DNA of 64,000 bases. It comes from Limivivens sp934393555. GTDB lineage: Bacteria; Bacillota; Clostridia; Lachnospirales; Lachnospiraceae. Position numbers and translations under genes: made by a program. Below, in pieces: positions 26,083 to 35,348 of the stretch. How positions within the stretch are numbered: position 1 is the first letter of the stretch; each line of letters begins with the position of its first letter. The stretch lies in contig CAKRQP010000002.1 in NCBI GenBank assembly GCA_934393555.1, positions 11,659 to 75,658 of the forward strand, in the 5' to 3' direction. The notes beneath the pieces are model-generated. The model saw only the letters and a list, made by a program, of their open reading frames with translations. It was not told where the DNA came from and did not search any database.

Positions 26083-26652
26083 TTACAGTGCTATGGCTTT
26101 TAAAACATCCACAGCCTTTTCATTCTTTCTTTTTTCATCTCCGGCAGATTCCGAAGCTGCCATTTCCTTTACCCGTGTTTCAAATTTCCGGTAATCACGG
26201 AAAAGCTTCACCGTCCGTTTTACATTGTTTCCCTGAAGGATCTCTGTCAGATGCTTTTCAATGTATTCCGGACTGGTCTTCGGATCAGAAGAATAACCGA
26301 TGACGCAGCCCTGCCCCAGGACCAGGGCATTCACAGAGGTGGTCTTCTCATAGGCAGTAAACACACAGTCATAAAGGACCGGAAGCCCTCCTGCCGCTTT
26401 TCTGGTCTTTTCATAAACTTCCGGATCCGTTTCCTTCTGAAGAAGCATCATGATCATGCCAACGGCACAGCGGCAGCCCGGAAGGCAGCCCATGATCGCC
26501 ACAAAGGTAAACATATTCTCTCTCTTATGATAGATCCCGAGACCGATGAAAAAGATCACCACAGGGATCAGAAGCAGGACAAATGTGATGACGGAACGGC
26601 GGATCTTCTGAGAATGAATGTAACCGTATTCTCCTTTTTGTACTTTCTTCAT
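26083..26652 (-). CDS. Membrane protein of unknown function
   Basis: 189 residues. Two membrane segments lie near the N-terminus (about 20-40, VITFVLLLIPVVIFFIGLGI; and about 47-70), followed by a soluble domain of about 110 residues ending in a Lys/Glu-rich tail. I recognise no named family. The gene sits 16 bases before the pseudouridine synthase gene and six bases after the YgiQ-type gene, so it is probably in the same transcript. Nothing in the sequence shows a catalytic motif. Confidence 0.75.
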   Translation of the reverse strand: MKKVQKGEYGYIHSQKIRRSVITFVLLLIPVVIFFIGLGIYHKRENMFTFVAIMGCLPGCRCAVGMIMMLLQKETDPEVYEKTRKAAGGLPVLYDCVFTAYEKTTSVNALVLGQGCVIGYSSDPKTSPEYIEKHLTEILQGNNVKRTVKLFRDYRKFETRVKEMAASESAGDEKRKNEKAVDVLKAIAL

Positions 26653-26658
26653 CTGCTG

Positions 26659-28614
26659 TTACTTCCCTTTCTTTTTCTGGATGTTCCGGATGGGACTGCG
26701 GCGGCTTCTGTTTTCGGAAGCGTTCTTTCCCTTCGCTCCTCTGGAATCAGCGGCAGCACCCTGTTTCCTTCTTCCGGACGGTTTTCCGCCGGAATTATTT
26801 TTCACCGGATGCTCCGACGGTTTCTCCGGCCGGATCAGGCAGCGGCGGTCATAACCGATCAGATCCGTTCTGTGTGCCCGGACCAGAGCCTCTTTTACCA
26901 GATCGTAATTTTTCGGATTCCGGTACTGGATCAGTGCTCTCTGCATTGCTTTTTCATGCGGATTGGTCGGCACATAAACAGGCTCCATCGTCCGCGGATC
27001 CAGTCCGGTATAATACATGCAGGTGGAAATCGTGGACGGCGTCGGATAGAAATCCTGTACCTGCTCCGGCATATAACCCAGATCTCTTAAATACTCTGCC
27101 AGCTTCACTGCCTCTTTCATGGTACAGCCCGGGTGAGAAGACATCAGATACGGTACCAGAAACTGGTTCATACCATATTTTTCGTTGAGTTTTTTGTATT
27201 TTTCCGTAAACTGCATAAATACTGCATGTTCCGGCTTTCCCATATAATGAAGCACCTGGTCACTGACATGCTCCGGTGCCACCTTCAGCTGTCCGCTGAT
27301 GTGATACTGCACCAGTTCCCGGAAAAAGGTATCATCCGGATCGGCCAGCACATAGTCGAAACGGATGCCGGAACGGATGAAGACTTTTTTCACCTTTGGA
27401 AGCTTCCTGAGCTTATGGAGCAGCTCCAGATAATCTTTGTGGGTCGCCCGGAGATTTTTGCAGGGCTTTGGAAAAAGGCACTGCCGGCCGGTACAGACCC
27501 CCCGGGTCTCCTGTTTGGCGCAGGCCCGTACACGGAAATCCGCGGTTGGACCGCCCACATCATGGATATAGCCTTTGAAATCCGGTTCTTCCGTGAGAAG
27601 CTTTGCTTCTTCCACAATGGATTCATGGCTCCTGGTCTGGATGATCCGTCCCTGATGAAAGGTCAGCGCACAGAAGCTGCAGCCTCCAAAGCAGCCACGG
27701 TTGCTTACGAGAGAAAACTTGATCTCGGCAATAGCCGGAACGCCGCCAAGCTTTTCATAAGAAGGATGATACGTCCGCATATAAGGATATGCATAGACCT
27801 CATCCATTTCCTCCTGGCTCAAAGGCGCGGAAGGGGGATTCTGGACCACATAGATTTTATTCGGGTAGGACTCCACCAGGCGCTTTCCTGTGATGGAATC
27901 CGTATTGCAATACTGGATGTAAAAACTTCTGGCATAATTGGCCTTGTCCTCCTTCAGTTTTTCGAAGGAGGGGAGCATTTCATAATCATAGACATTTTCC
28001 AGATGCTGCGTCTTATAGACTGTCCCCGGAATAAAGCCGATATCGGAAACCGCGATCCCGGCATCCAAAGCTTCCGCAATGGCAAGAATGCTCCGTTCTC
28101 CCATTCCGTAAGAAAGGATATCCGCTCCGGAGTCCAGAAGCACCGAGCGTTTCAGGGAATTGTCCCAGTAATCATAATGTGCCAGCCTTCGAAGACTGGC
28201 CTCAATGCCGCCAATGATAATGGGCGTCTTTTTATACGTCCGGCGGATCAGATTGCTGTAGACAGTCACTGCCCGGTCCGGCCGTTTTCCCATTACCCCG
28301 CCGGGCGTGTATGCATCGGTCTGCCGTCTTTTTTTGGAAACCGAATAATGATTCACCATGGAATCCATATTTCCTGCTGATACCAGAAAGCCCAGACGCG
28401 GTTCTCCGAAAACAGCAATGCTTTCATCGTTTTTCCAGTCCGGCTGGGAAATGATCCCCACCGTGTAGCCATGAGCCTCCAGAAGACGGCTGATGATGGC
28501 GTGCCCGAAGGAAGGATGATCCACATAGGCATCCCCGATGACATAGACAAAATCCAGCTGTTCCATGCCCCGTTCTTTCATTTCTTTTCTGCTAACCGGT
28601 AAAAATCCACTCAT
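26659..28614 (-). CDS. YgiQ-family radical SAM protein
   Basis: 651 residues, full length for the YgiQ family. The N-terminal region holds VIGDAYVDHPSFGHAIISRLLE and WDNSLKRSVLLDSGADILSYGMGE. The 4Fe-4S motif is NRGCFGGCSFCALTFHQGR (CxxxCxxC) in the middle, followed by GGPTADFRVR and a C-terminal basic, disordered tail (KNNSGGKPSGRRKQ). The reaction of this family is not established. AAGGAT precedes the start, within the end of the neighbouring RsuA-type gene. Confidence 0.93.
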   Translation of the reverse strand: MSGFLPVSRKEMKERGMEQLDFVYVIGDAYVDHPSFGHAIISRLLEAHGYTVGIISQPDWKNDESIAVFGEPRLGFLVSAGNMDSMVNHYSVSKKRRQTDAYTPGGVMGKRPDRAVTVYSNLIRRTYKKTPIIIGGIEASLRRLAHYDYWDNSLKRSVLLDSGADILSYGMGERSILAIAEALDAGIAVSDIGFIPGTVYKTQHLENVYDYEMLPSFEKLKEDKANYARSFYIQYCNTDSITGKRLVESYPNKIYVVQNPPSAPLSQEEMDEVYAYPYMRTYHPSYEKLGGVPAIAEIKFSLVSNRGCFGGCSFCALTFHQGRIIQTRSHESIVEEAKLLTEEPDFKGYIHDVGGPTADFRVRACAKQETRGVCTGRQCLFPKPCKNLRATHKDYLELLHKLRKLPKVKKVFIRSGIRFDYVLADPDDTFFRELVQYHISGQLKVAPEHVSDQVLHYMGKPEHAVFMQFTEKYKKLNEKYGMNQFLVPYLMSSHPGCTMKEAVKLAEYLRDLGYMPEQVQDFYPTPSTISTCMYYTGLDPRTMEPVYVPTNPHEKAMQRALIQYRNPKNYDLVKEALVRAHRTDLIGYDRRCLIRPEKPSEHPVKNNSGGKPSGRRKQGAAADSRGAKGKNASENRSRRSPIRNIQKKKGK

Positions 28615-28621
28615 ATCGTCT

Positions 28622-29359
28622 TTATCCTTCTTTCATGCCTGCCTGTGCTTTCAGAAATTTTACTTCCTCCTCTGTCAGAGGCCGGTATTCTCCTTTTTCC
28701 AGGTCTTCATCCAGAGGAAGGCCTCCAAAGGAGATCCTTTTCAGATACGTCACCTCTGCCCCTGCTGCCTGGACCATGCGTTTCACCTGATGGAAACGGC
28801 CCTCCTTCAGCGTCAGGAGAAGCTCTGCGTCCGTCCCATCCTGTTTCAGGATCTTTAATTCTGCCGGAAGGGTCGGCTTCTCATCCCCGATATCCAGTCC
28901 TTCCAGAAAGCGTTTCTCCGCCTCCGGGAACAGCGTTCCTGCAGCCCTGACATAATAGGTCTTTTCCACATGACGTCCGGGAGCCAGAAGAAAGTGGTTT
29001 AAAGGTCCGTCATTGGTGATGAGAAGAAAGCCTTCCGTATCTTTATCCAGCCGTCCTACCGGAGCCAGATCCTTTTCCGGCGCTCCGGCAAAAAAATCCA
29101 TCACCGTCTCCGTCCGGCCGTTTCTCGCAGCTGTGATACAGCCTGCCGGTTTGTGGAACATATACCAGGCAAGACCCGGCCGGCTCAGGATCTTCCCGTC
29201 AAAGCTCACCTCATCGGTCTCTTCTGAAATTTTGGTTTCCGGCTTTTTCACCGTTTCTCCGTTGACCCGGATTCGCCCTTTTTTCAAGTATTCTTTTACC
29301 TGGCTCCGGGTTCCCGCTCCCGCGTCCGCCAGCCATTTATCCAGTCTCATCTGGCTCAT
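28622..29359 (-). CDS. RsuA/RluB-family pseudouridine synthase
   Basis: 245 residues: an S4 domain at about 1-60 (MRLDKWLADAGAGTRSQVKEY) and a catalytic domain with GRLDKDTEGFLLITNDG containing the active-site Asp. It modifies ribosomal RNA; similarity in length and motif is to RsuA (16S position 516), though RluB-like function is possible. GGAGG lies five bases before the ATG at 29359. The ATG overlaps the stop of the methyltransferase gene (ATGA), so the two rRNA-modifying genes are translationally coupled. Confidence 0.9.
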   Translation of the reverse strand: MSQMRLDKWLADAGAGTRSQVKEYLKKGRIRVNGETVKKPETKISEETDEVSFDGKILSRPGLAWYMFHKPAGCITAARNGRTETVMDFFAGAPEKDLAPVGRLDKDTEGFLLITNDGPLNHFLLAPGRHVEKTYYVRAAGTLFPEAEKRFLEGLDIGDEKPTLPAELKILKQDGTDAELLLTLKEGRFHQVKRMVQAAGAEVTYLKRISFGGLPLDEDLEKGEYRPLTEEEVKFLKAQAGMKEG

Positions 29360-30702
29360 AAAAGCCTCCATCCGCTACAGTATTTATTTTTCAGTGTTCC
29401 TTTATTCAGTTTCCCGAAGCCCAGCGGATACCCGTCGTTGAGTACCAGCGTCCAGCCGGAAAAACCGGCTTCTTCCTCCGCGATCTCCAGAGTTTCCCCC
29501 TTCAGATAGCGGATCAGTCTCTCATCACCGACCGGAAGGTTCAGTTCCTGTTGGAAATCTCCCTGTTTCAGGTACATGGCAAGAGCCTGCGACGGTTCGA
29601 AGCGCTTCTTTTTCAGTTCACCCACATATAAGCCCGTACGCAGAAACCGTAAGCCTCTGACCTCCGGAAATCCTTCCGGTAAAAGATAGACATTTTCCTT
29701 CCGCAGATCCAGTGTGCCCTTTGTCAGAAACGGCCGCCGAAAAAGGGAAGCAAAATCGGAAAGTCCGTCAGGAAGGACCGCCGTCCGGCGTCTGTCCTTT
29801 CCACTCTCCTCACAGACCGTTCCCTTTTTCCGGAGAAGAGCTGTGAAATGCCCTTCTCCACGGACATCCTGCGGCCAGATCCGGATCGTTCCGGGGAGCC
29901 AGCCTTCCCGGAACCAGTCCCCGGTGGAAAGAGGAACGATCTCCAGCCCTGTCTCTACCTCCAGAAGACGTTTCAGATTGTCTTCATTTTCCAGCAGTGA
30001 AAAGGTACAGGTGGAATAAAGGAGCATCCCGCCCGGCCGGAGCATCCGCACCGCCTGGCGAAGGATCTCCTGCTGGATGGGTGCATAGTATTCCGGCCCG
30101 TGTTCCAGCCAGCTCTTTACCATATCCCTGTCCTTCCGGAACATGCCTTCTCCGGAACAGGGTGCATCCACCAGGATCTTGTCAAAAAAGCCCTCAAAGC
30201 TGCCGGCAAGCGTTTCCGGCGTCTCACTGGTCACCAGAATATTTCCGGCTCCGAAAAGCTCCAGATTTTTCAGAAGTCCCTGGGCTCTGGATCGGCTGAT
30301 GTCATTGGATACCAGAAGCCCGGTCCCATGAAGTCTCGCTGCCAGCTCTGTGGATTTTCCACCGGGAGCCGCACAGAGATCCAGCACACGGTCTCCCTCT
30401 TCGACAGGAAGACGGGATGCCGGAACCATGGCGCTGGGCTCCTGAATATAATAAAGTCCGGCATAATAATCCGGATGCTTCGTCACGGCCTCCTCCGGAT
30501 CATAATAAAATCCATTTTCCACCCAGGGAACCGGTGTCAGATGAAAAGAGGTCCTTTTTAAAAATTCTTCTACGGAAATTTTTCCCGTATTGACCCGAAG
30601 GCCATAGGTTCTGGGTGCATCAAAGCAGGCCAGATAATTTTGCAGCTCCTCCTCGCCAAGGAGCTGCCGCATGGATTCTATGTAGTTTTCCGGAAGGTTC
30701 AC
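29356..30702 (-). CDS. RsmF/NOP2-type rRNA m5C methyltransferase
   Basis: 448 residues. The SAM-binding motif is DLCAAPGGKSTELAA, followed by VDAPCSGEGMFRKD and YSTCTFSLLENED with the two active-site cysteines of the NOL1/NOP2/Sun family. The C-terminal 160 residues resemble the RsmF (YebU) PUA-like part ending in GWTLVLNDGYPLGFGKLNKG. It methylates cytosine C5 in ribosomal RNA. It is coupled to the RsuA-type gene. Confidence 0.9.
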   Translation of the reverse strand: MNLPENYIESMRQLLGEEELQNYLACFDAPRTYGLRVNTGKISVEEFLKRTSFHLTPVPWVENGFYYDPEEAVTKHPDYYAGLYYIQEPSAMVPASRLPVEEGDRVLDLCAAPGGKSTELAARLHGTGLLVSNDISRSRAQGLLKNLELFGAGNILVTSETPETLAGSFEGFFDKILVDAPCSGEGMFRKDRDMVKSWLEHGPEYYAPIQQEILRQAVRMLRPGGMLLYSTCTFSLLENEDNLKRLLEVETGLEIVPLSTGDWFREGWLPGTIRIWPQDVRGEGHFTALLRKKGTVCEESGKDRRRTAVLPDGLSDFASLFRRPFLTKGTLDLRKENVYLLPEGFPEVRGLRFLRTGLYVGELKKKRFEPSQALAMYLKQGDFQQELNLPVGDERLIRYLKGETLEIAEEEAGFSGWTLVLNDGYPLGFGKLNKGTLKNKYCSGWRLL

Positions 30703-30725
30703 TGATCTATTCTCCTTTGTCTTTG

Positions 30726-31526
30726 TCAGCAGGACTGGGCGCGGTAGCCTTCCGCGATGACATCCAGCTGTTTCTGAAACCGTCTCAGCTGATCCAGATC
30801 CTCTGCCTTGTAGATCCGGTAAAACTCATCCTGGATCTTGGCGATCTCCCGTTTGTTTGCCAGCTGATAAAGATTCTGGATCGTGTTTAAAATATCAGCC
30901 ACAAGATTTGCCTGGATCTGAAAAGCATTCTGGGCATCCATGATCTCGCTTCGCACCTGGGACATCTCCTGATCCAGAACAATGATGGCATCTGCCGCAC
31001 TGCTCAGTTTTTCGCGGATATGATCCGGAATGTTTTTCTTATATTTATACTGGAGAGAATGTTCGATGGTCGCCCAGAAATTCATGGCCAGAGTCCGGAT
31101 CTGGATCTCCGCATGGATGCATTTCGGACCGTTCATGGTCTCCACGGTATATTCAACGATCATATGATAGCTGCGGTAGCCGCTGTTTTTCATATTGCTG
31201 ACATAATCTTTTTCTTCTATGACTTTCATATCCGTCCGGGAGCGGATGATCTCCACGACCTTCTGGATGTCTTCCACAAACTGGCAGATGATCCGGATCC
31301 CGGCGATATCTTCCAGTTTTTCTTCTATTTCATTAATGGGAATGTTCTTTTTCTGTGCTTTGTCCAGGATACTGGAAATGGTCTTTACCCTTCCGTCTAC
31401 CTGTTCGATAGGGGAATACAGCCCCTGCTGACGATGTTCCTGGATCAGATGCTCAAATTTTACTGTAAGTTCTTTCACAGCCAGATCATACGGATTCAGG
31501 ATCTCTCTCCATAATTGTATTTCCAT
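30726..31526 (-). CDS. relQ: Small alarmone synthetase RelQ
   Basis: 266 residues, a single RelA/SpoT synthetase domain without hydrolase or regulatory domains. Visible motifs: GRVKTISSILDKAQKK, EKLEDIAGIRIICQFVEDI, GYRSYHMIVEY and HAEIQIRTLAMNFWATIEHSL. The C-terminal helical extension fits RelQ (YjbM) more than RelP, and is longer than in B. subtilis (about 211 residues). It makes (p)ppGpp from ATP and GDP/GTP. AGGAGG is five bases before the ATG at 31526; a longer reading frame upstream crosses the leader. Confidence 0.9.
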   Translation of the reverse strand: MEIQLWREILNPYDLAVKELTVKFEHLIQEHRQQGLYSPIEQVDGRVKTISSILDKAQKKNIPINEIEEKLEDIAGIRIICQFVEDIQKVVEIIRSRTDMKVIEEKDYVSNMKNSGYRSYHMIVEYTVETMNGPKCIHAEIQIRTLAMNFWATIEHSLQYKYKKNIPDHIREKLSSAADAIIVLDQEMSQVRSEIMDAQNAFQIQANLVADILNTIQNLYQLANKREIAKIQDEFYRIYKAEDLDQLRRFQKQLDVIAEGYRAQSC

Positions 31527-31634
31527 ATAAACCTCCTTATGTTTGAGAGATTTTCTAACGGCATTTTTCTGTAACTGCCGAATAATTTTTACATACGCTA
31601 ATGATGCTTTGACACTCAAATGATAACACATTTT

Positions 31635-32459
31635 TCATGAGAAATCTATTCTTTCTTCCAGATACCGGAGGGGCCAGTAGGGGTTCACACTGATCTCTTT
31701 CCGGTTTTCTCCTTCTATGTAAATCCCGATATGCAGATGCACATCAAATTTTTCCGTCGTTCCCTCCGGCCCGTAGCCGCTGTCTCCCATATAACCCAGA
31801 AGATCTCCGGCAGAAACCCGGTCGCCTTTCTGAAACGCACGGCCATACGAGGAGAGATGGGCATAGTAAAAATAACCGCCCCGGCTTCCGCGGATGCCGA
31901 TCCGCCAGCCTCCAAGCGGCAGCCAGCCGATCCTTTCCACAACCCCGTCAGTCATGCTCCGGACCGGATAAAAATCCCGCTGGTTTCCGGGCGGCATCAG
32001 ATCACAGCCTTCATGCTGCCTTTCCCCTCCGAAGCTCCTGTCAAAAAGCCAGGAATCTTCATAGCCAGGTACAAAATCCAACGGAAATTCCTCCAGATCA
32101 TCCCAGACGGCAGACATGGCCCGCTGAAATTCCCATAGTTCCAGAGGCCGGAACGTCTGAAATTCCCCGGCGGCCTGCAAAAAGACTTCCCGGTTCCAGA
32201 CAGCCTCCGGCGGAATGCGAAAATTTTTCCAGGGCAGAAGCACCGAAAGAACCCGCCCCGGCTCATACCCCTCCTCTAAAAGCTCATTCAGGGAACACAA
32301 TGCCTCTTCTGAAAGCTCCATCTCCCGGAACACGCTGCCTTCCTTCTGGTTCTCTGAAAGATTTCTCATCCTGGCGTGACGCAGGAGCTGCGTCCGGAAG
32401 ATTCCGCAAAAAACCATGAGTACCAGCAGAAGAACTGCTGTTTTACCGTTTTTCCCCAC
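31635..32459 (-). CDS. Membrane-anchored M23 (LytM-type) peptidase
   Basis: 274 residues. An N-terminal membrane segment (about 7-22, TAVLLLVLMVFCGIF) precedes a 120-residue linker and a C-terminal M23 domain. The zinc-binding residues are in HEGCDLMPP (HxxxD) and VHLHIGIY (HxH), so it should be an active peptidoglycan endopeptidase facing outward. The start is a GTG (32459); the ribosome binding site is weak (AAAGAGAAAG). It is transcribed away from ylbJ. A role in sporulation is possible from the neighbour but not shown. Confidence 0.87.
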   Translation of the reverse strand: MGKNGKTAVLLLVLMVFCGIFRTQLLRHARMRNLSENQKEGSVFREMELSEEALCSLNELLEEGYEPGRVLSVLLPWKNFRIPPEAVWNREVFLQAAGEFQTFRPLELWEFQRAMSAVWDDLEEFPLDFVPGYEDSWLFDRSFGGERQHEGCDLMPPGNQRDFYPVRSMTDGVVERIGWLPLGGWRIGIRGSRGGYFYYAHLSSYGRAFQKGDRVSAGDLLGYMGDSGYGPEGTTEKFDVHLHIGIYIEGENRKEISVNPYWPLRYLEERIDFS

Positions 32460-32573
32460 AGGCTTTCTCTTTCTATGGCCTCAGACCAGTTTATGCAAAA
32501 GCAGCGGAAAAAAGAACCTTCTTTTTCAAGACGGTCTCACATAAATTTTAAAAAAGCAAAAAAGGCTTTCTTT

Positions 32574-33497
32574 ATGAAAAAACGTTTTCTTGCTTTTCTT
32601 CTTCTTGGAATCCTTATTTTCCTGTTGCTTTTTCCGGAAGCGGCGCTTTTTGCTTCCAGGCGGGGACTGGATCTCTGGTTCGGCACTCTGGTCCCTACCC
32701 TTCTGCCTTTTCTGATCCTCTCCGGCTTTCTCATCCATTCCGGTCTGGTACAGATCCCGGCAGCCCTCTTAGCCCCTGTCTTCGGAAGGCTTTTCGGGAT
32801 TTCACCGCTTGGAAGCTATGCCTGTTTTACCGGTTTTCTCTGCGGCTGTCCCATGGGAGCAAAGGTGCTGGCAGATCTCACCCGCAACGGCCGGATAGCT
32901 CCGGAGGAAGCTTCCTATCTTCTGGGCTTCTGCAATCAGGTAAGCCCTTCTTTCGTCATCACTTTTTTGGTGATGGAGAATCTGAAAAAACCGGAGCTTC
33001 TTCCACCTGCACTTTTCCTTGTCTATGGAATACCTGTTTTTTACGGCATTCTCACAAGGCCGGGGCTTTTCCGTCCGAAAATATCATTCTTTTCAGGCAA
33101 AAAAAATGCATCCGCTGTTCAAATCAGTTTTGAACTTCTGGATGCCTGTATTTATGACGCCGTAAATACGCTCCTGAAACTGGGGGGATATCTGGTTCTT
33201 TTCTCCATACTGGCAGAGATCATGGCTCTTCTGCCGTTCCTTCCGGAACAGACAGCAGCTCTGGCAGGCGGGCTTCTGGAGATCACCACCGGTATTCCGG
33301 GCATCATATCGCTTTTCCCGCTGAAAACCGCCTGTCAGATTCTCTTCCCCCTGACAGCCTTCGGAGGCCTGAGCGCTATGGCCCAGACCTCCAGTGTTCT
33401 CAAAGGTTCCGGTCTCTCTCTGAGGGACTGTTTCATTCCCAAAATCATCATTGCCGTTCTGACTTTTCTGACCGGCTGCCTGATCTTACGAAATTAG
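32574..33497 (+). CDS. ylbJ: Sporulation integral membrane protein YlbJ
   Basis: 307 residues, about eight membrane helices, YlbJ/Gate-domain family. Distinct segments are TLVPTLLPFLILSGFLI, FTGFLCGCPMGAKVLADL and EEASYLLGFCNQVSPSF. In B. subtilis YlbJ is needed for spore cortex formation. The start at 32574 follows AAAGG; a longer upstream frame lacks hydrophobic character and is probably not translated. It ends convergently with the coiled-coil gene, and their stop codons overlap. rsmD and coaD lie nearby, matching the ylbH-ylbI-ylbJ grouping of Bacillus. Confidence 0.88.
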   Translation: MKKRFLAFLLLGILIFLLLFPEAALFASRRGLDLWFGTLVPTLLPFLILSGFLIHSGLVQIPAALLAPVFGRLFGISPLGSYACFTGFLCGCPMGAKVLADLTRNGRIAPEEASYLLGFCNQVSPSFVITFLVMENLKKPELLPPALFLVYGIPVFYGILTRPGLFRPKISFFSGKKNASAVQISFELLDACIYDAVNTLLKLGGYLVLFSILAEIMALLPFLPEQTAALAGGLLEITTGIPGIISLFPLKTACQILFPLTAFGGLSAMAQTSSVLKGSGLSLRDCFIPKIIIAVLTFLTGCLILRN

Positions 33498-34111
33498 TTT
33501 TCCTCCGGCTGCTCGTCGTACTCTGCCGGATCTTCCTCCATGGTCTCCGGAGCTCCATAATTGGTGGGAGCTGCCTGTGGAGAAAGCTCGCTGCGGTTCT
33601 TGCTCACAATATCATAGCAGGACTGGATGGCATTGATGAAGTTGTTGTATTTTGCTCCGGCTCCGTCAATGGTGTGGCTCATGATCTTCTCCAGATTTGC
33701 CAGCATGTCATCGGTATACTGGAGAGCTCCCATACGGATGTTGTTTGCATCGTTGGTGGCATTATCCAGGATTTCCTGTGCCTGCTGATTGGTGCGCTCC
33801 AGAAGGTCATTGGCCTGCTCGGTAGCTTCACGCATGATCTCGCTCTCAGTCACCATGTTCTGTGTCTTCTCTCTGGCCTCGGCAACGATCGCATCTGCCT
33901 TGGACTGGGCATCCGCAAGGATGGCATCCTTATTGCTGATGATCTTCTGATAACGTTTGATCTCATCAGGAGTCTTCATGCGAAGCTCACGGAGAAGCTC
34001 TTCCAGTTCTTCTTTGTTTACTACGATTTTTGTAGAGGACAGTGGCTGAAATTTACAGCTGTCCACGTATTCTTCAATTTCTTCGATGATCTGCTCAATT
34101 CTGCTGCTCAT
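33494..34111 (-). CDS. Coiled-coil protein, DivIVA-like architecture
   Basis: 205 residues, almost entirely helical: two coiled-coil stretches (about 35-60 and 65-130, rich in Glu, Gln, Ala and Asn) and a flexible acidic tail (PTNYGAPETMEEDPAEYDEQ). Related proteins in this bacterial family are often labelled as ATPase-like or DivIVA-like, but I see no nucleotide-binding motif, so an enzymatic role is unlikely. A scaffold role at division or the membrane is only a guess. It lies 15 bases after coaD and overlaps the ylbJ stop. Confidence 0.8.
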   Translation of the reverse strand: MSSRIEQIIEEIEEYVDSCKFQPLSSTKIVVNKEELEELLRELRMKTPDEIKRYQKIISNKDAILADAQSKADAIVAEAREKTQNMVTESEIMREATEQANDLLERTNQQAQEILDNATNDANNIRMGALQYTDDMLANLEKIMSHTIDGAGAKYNNFINAIQSCYDIVSKNRSELSPQAAPTNYGAPETMEEDPAEYDEQPEEN

Positions 34112-34126
34112 GGCGGTACTCTCTCC

Positions 34127-34621
34127 TTACTTCTGGTTCTTCTTCGACCATATTTTATTATAGATTTTATCGACAACAAAAGGCGGTACAAACTTCGATA
34201 CATCTCCGCCGTAAGAAGCTACTTCTTTCACTGTGGAAGAGCTCAGATAAGCATATTCCAGACTCGTAGCCAGAAACAGGGTATCGATATCCGAATTCAT
34301 GATCCGGTTGGTCTGTGCCAGCTGAAGCTCATAATCAAAATCAGTGATCGCCCGAAGTCCCCGGACGATAAAACGGGCCTCGCAGGTTCTCGCGAAATCC
34401 ACAGACAGGCCGGAAAAAGACTCGACCCGTACATTTGGAATGTCCTTTGTGGCTTCCAATAGTATATTAACACGTTCTTCCACTGAAAACAACGGTGTTT
34501 TGCTGGAGTTGTTCAGTACTCCGACCACCAGCTCATCCACCAGGGAGGCGGATCTGCGGATGATATCCAGATGTCCGAACGTGACCGGGTCAAAGCTGCC
34601 CGGATAAACTGCTCGTCTCAT
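34127..34621 (-). CDS. coaD: Phosphopantetheine adenylyltransferase
   Basis: 164 residues. The nucleotidyltransferase motif TFGH is at 14-17, with YPGSFDPVTFGH before it, and SSSTVKEVA near residue 128 is the second conserved site. It transfers AMP from ATP to phosphopantetheine in CoA synthesis. Its ATG overlaps the rsmD stop (ATGA), the common rsmD-coaD pairing. Confidence 0.97.
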   Translation of the reverse strand: MRRAVYPGSFDPVTFGHLDIIRRSASLVDELVVGVLNNSSKTPLFSVEERVNILLEATKDIPNVRVESFSGLSVDFARTCEARFIVRGLRAITDFDYELQLAQTNRIMNSDIDTLFLATSLEYAYLSSSTVKEVASYGGDVSKFVPPFVVDKIYNKIWSKKNQK

Positions 34622-35187
34622 GTATCTGCTCCTTTTGTCCTTTGCAAAAACATATGGACATTTGTTTTGTATTCTTTTCTCTTTACTACTTCGTAGCCAA
34701 ATTCCTCCAGATAAGAGAAATCCGTTTCCAGGGAAGCCTCCACGATCAGGAGGGTTTCCTCCGTTACAAGAGGGGACGCTTTCAGTCTGGAAAGGACTTC
34801 CTTTTCCAGGTCACGGTCATAAGGCGGATCCATAAAGATCAACGAAAAACTCTCTCCCCGGAAAGCCAGAGTATCCAGTGCCCGGAAAACATCCATAACA
34901 AGAACCTCTCCTTCCGGAGCCAGCCTGGTAAATTTCAGATTATCCTGAATGCAGGCAGCTGCCTTCCGGCTGCTCTCCACAAAAACGGCTCTTCTGGCCC
35001 CGCGGCTCAACGCCTCAATACCGATGCCGCCGCTCCCTGAAAAAAGGTCCAGAAAGGAAGCACCGTATAGTTCGTCATTTATCATGTTAAACAAAGTCTC
35101 TTTGATCCGGTCTGTAGTCGGGCGGGTATCCATGCCCTCAATGGTCTTCAGGCGAAGACTCCGCGCCTTTCCGGCGATCACTCTCAT
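34618..35187 (-). CDS. rsmD: 16S rRNA guanine-N2 methyltransferase RsmD
   Basis: 189 residues. Rossmann-type methyltransferase with FLDLFSGSGGIGIEALSRGA (SAM site) and the target-binding FMDPPYD. The N-terminal MRVIAGKARSLRLKT is typical of RsmD, which methylates G966 of 16S rRNA. First gene of rsmD-coaD-coiled-coil unit, with its own promoter. Confidence 0.95.
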   Translation of the reverse strand: MRVIAGKARSLRLKTIEGMDTRPTTDRIKETLFNMINDELYGASFLDLFSGSGGIGIEALSRGARRAVFVESSRKAAACIQDNLKFTRLAPEGEVLVMDVFRALDTLAFRGESFSLIFMDPPYDRDLEKEVLSRLKASPLVTEETLLIVEASLETDFSYLEEFGYEVVKRKEYKTNVHMFLQRTKGADT

Positions 35188-35226
35188 AGGTTCTATAATC
35201 CCCTTTGTTAATTTTTCGCTCGCTTT

Positions 35227-35255
35227 ATTATAATGTTTTTTCTGTCAACCGTCAA
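35227..35255 (-). promoter_or_regulatory. Promoter of rsmD-coaD
   Basis: TTGACG (35250-35255), 17 bases, TATAAT (35227-35232). A second TTGACA starts eight bases later but its spacing to the -10 (ten bases) is too short. Confidence 0.75.
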
Positions 35256-35278
35256 GCTTTTTGAACGCAGAATCAGAT

Positions 35279-35316
35279 TCCCCCGCTTCCGGTGTGCAAA
35301 AACACCGGGCGGGGGA
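35279..35316 (-). terminator. Strong hairpin after the ABC exporter genes
   Basis: On the minus strand CCCCCGC-CCGGTGT pairs with ACACCGG-AAGCGGGGG, leaving a small internal loop. It lies 33 bases after the exporter stop. The run of T expected for an intrinsic terminator is absent, so it may be a 3' end stabiliser or Rho-type end. Confidence 0.6.
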
Positions 35317-35348
35317 TCTGAAGAACACTTATGTAGTTATGAGGTTTC

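Noticed and set aside
31527..31634. Promoter for relQ
   Set aside because: TTGAGT-18-TATGTA is present but too poor, and the small GGCA/TGCC hairpin nearby has no T-run.
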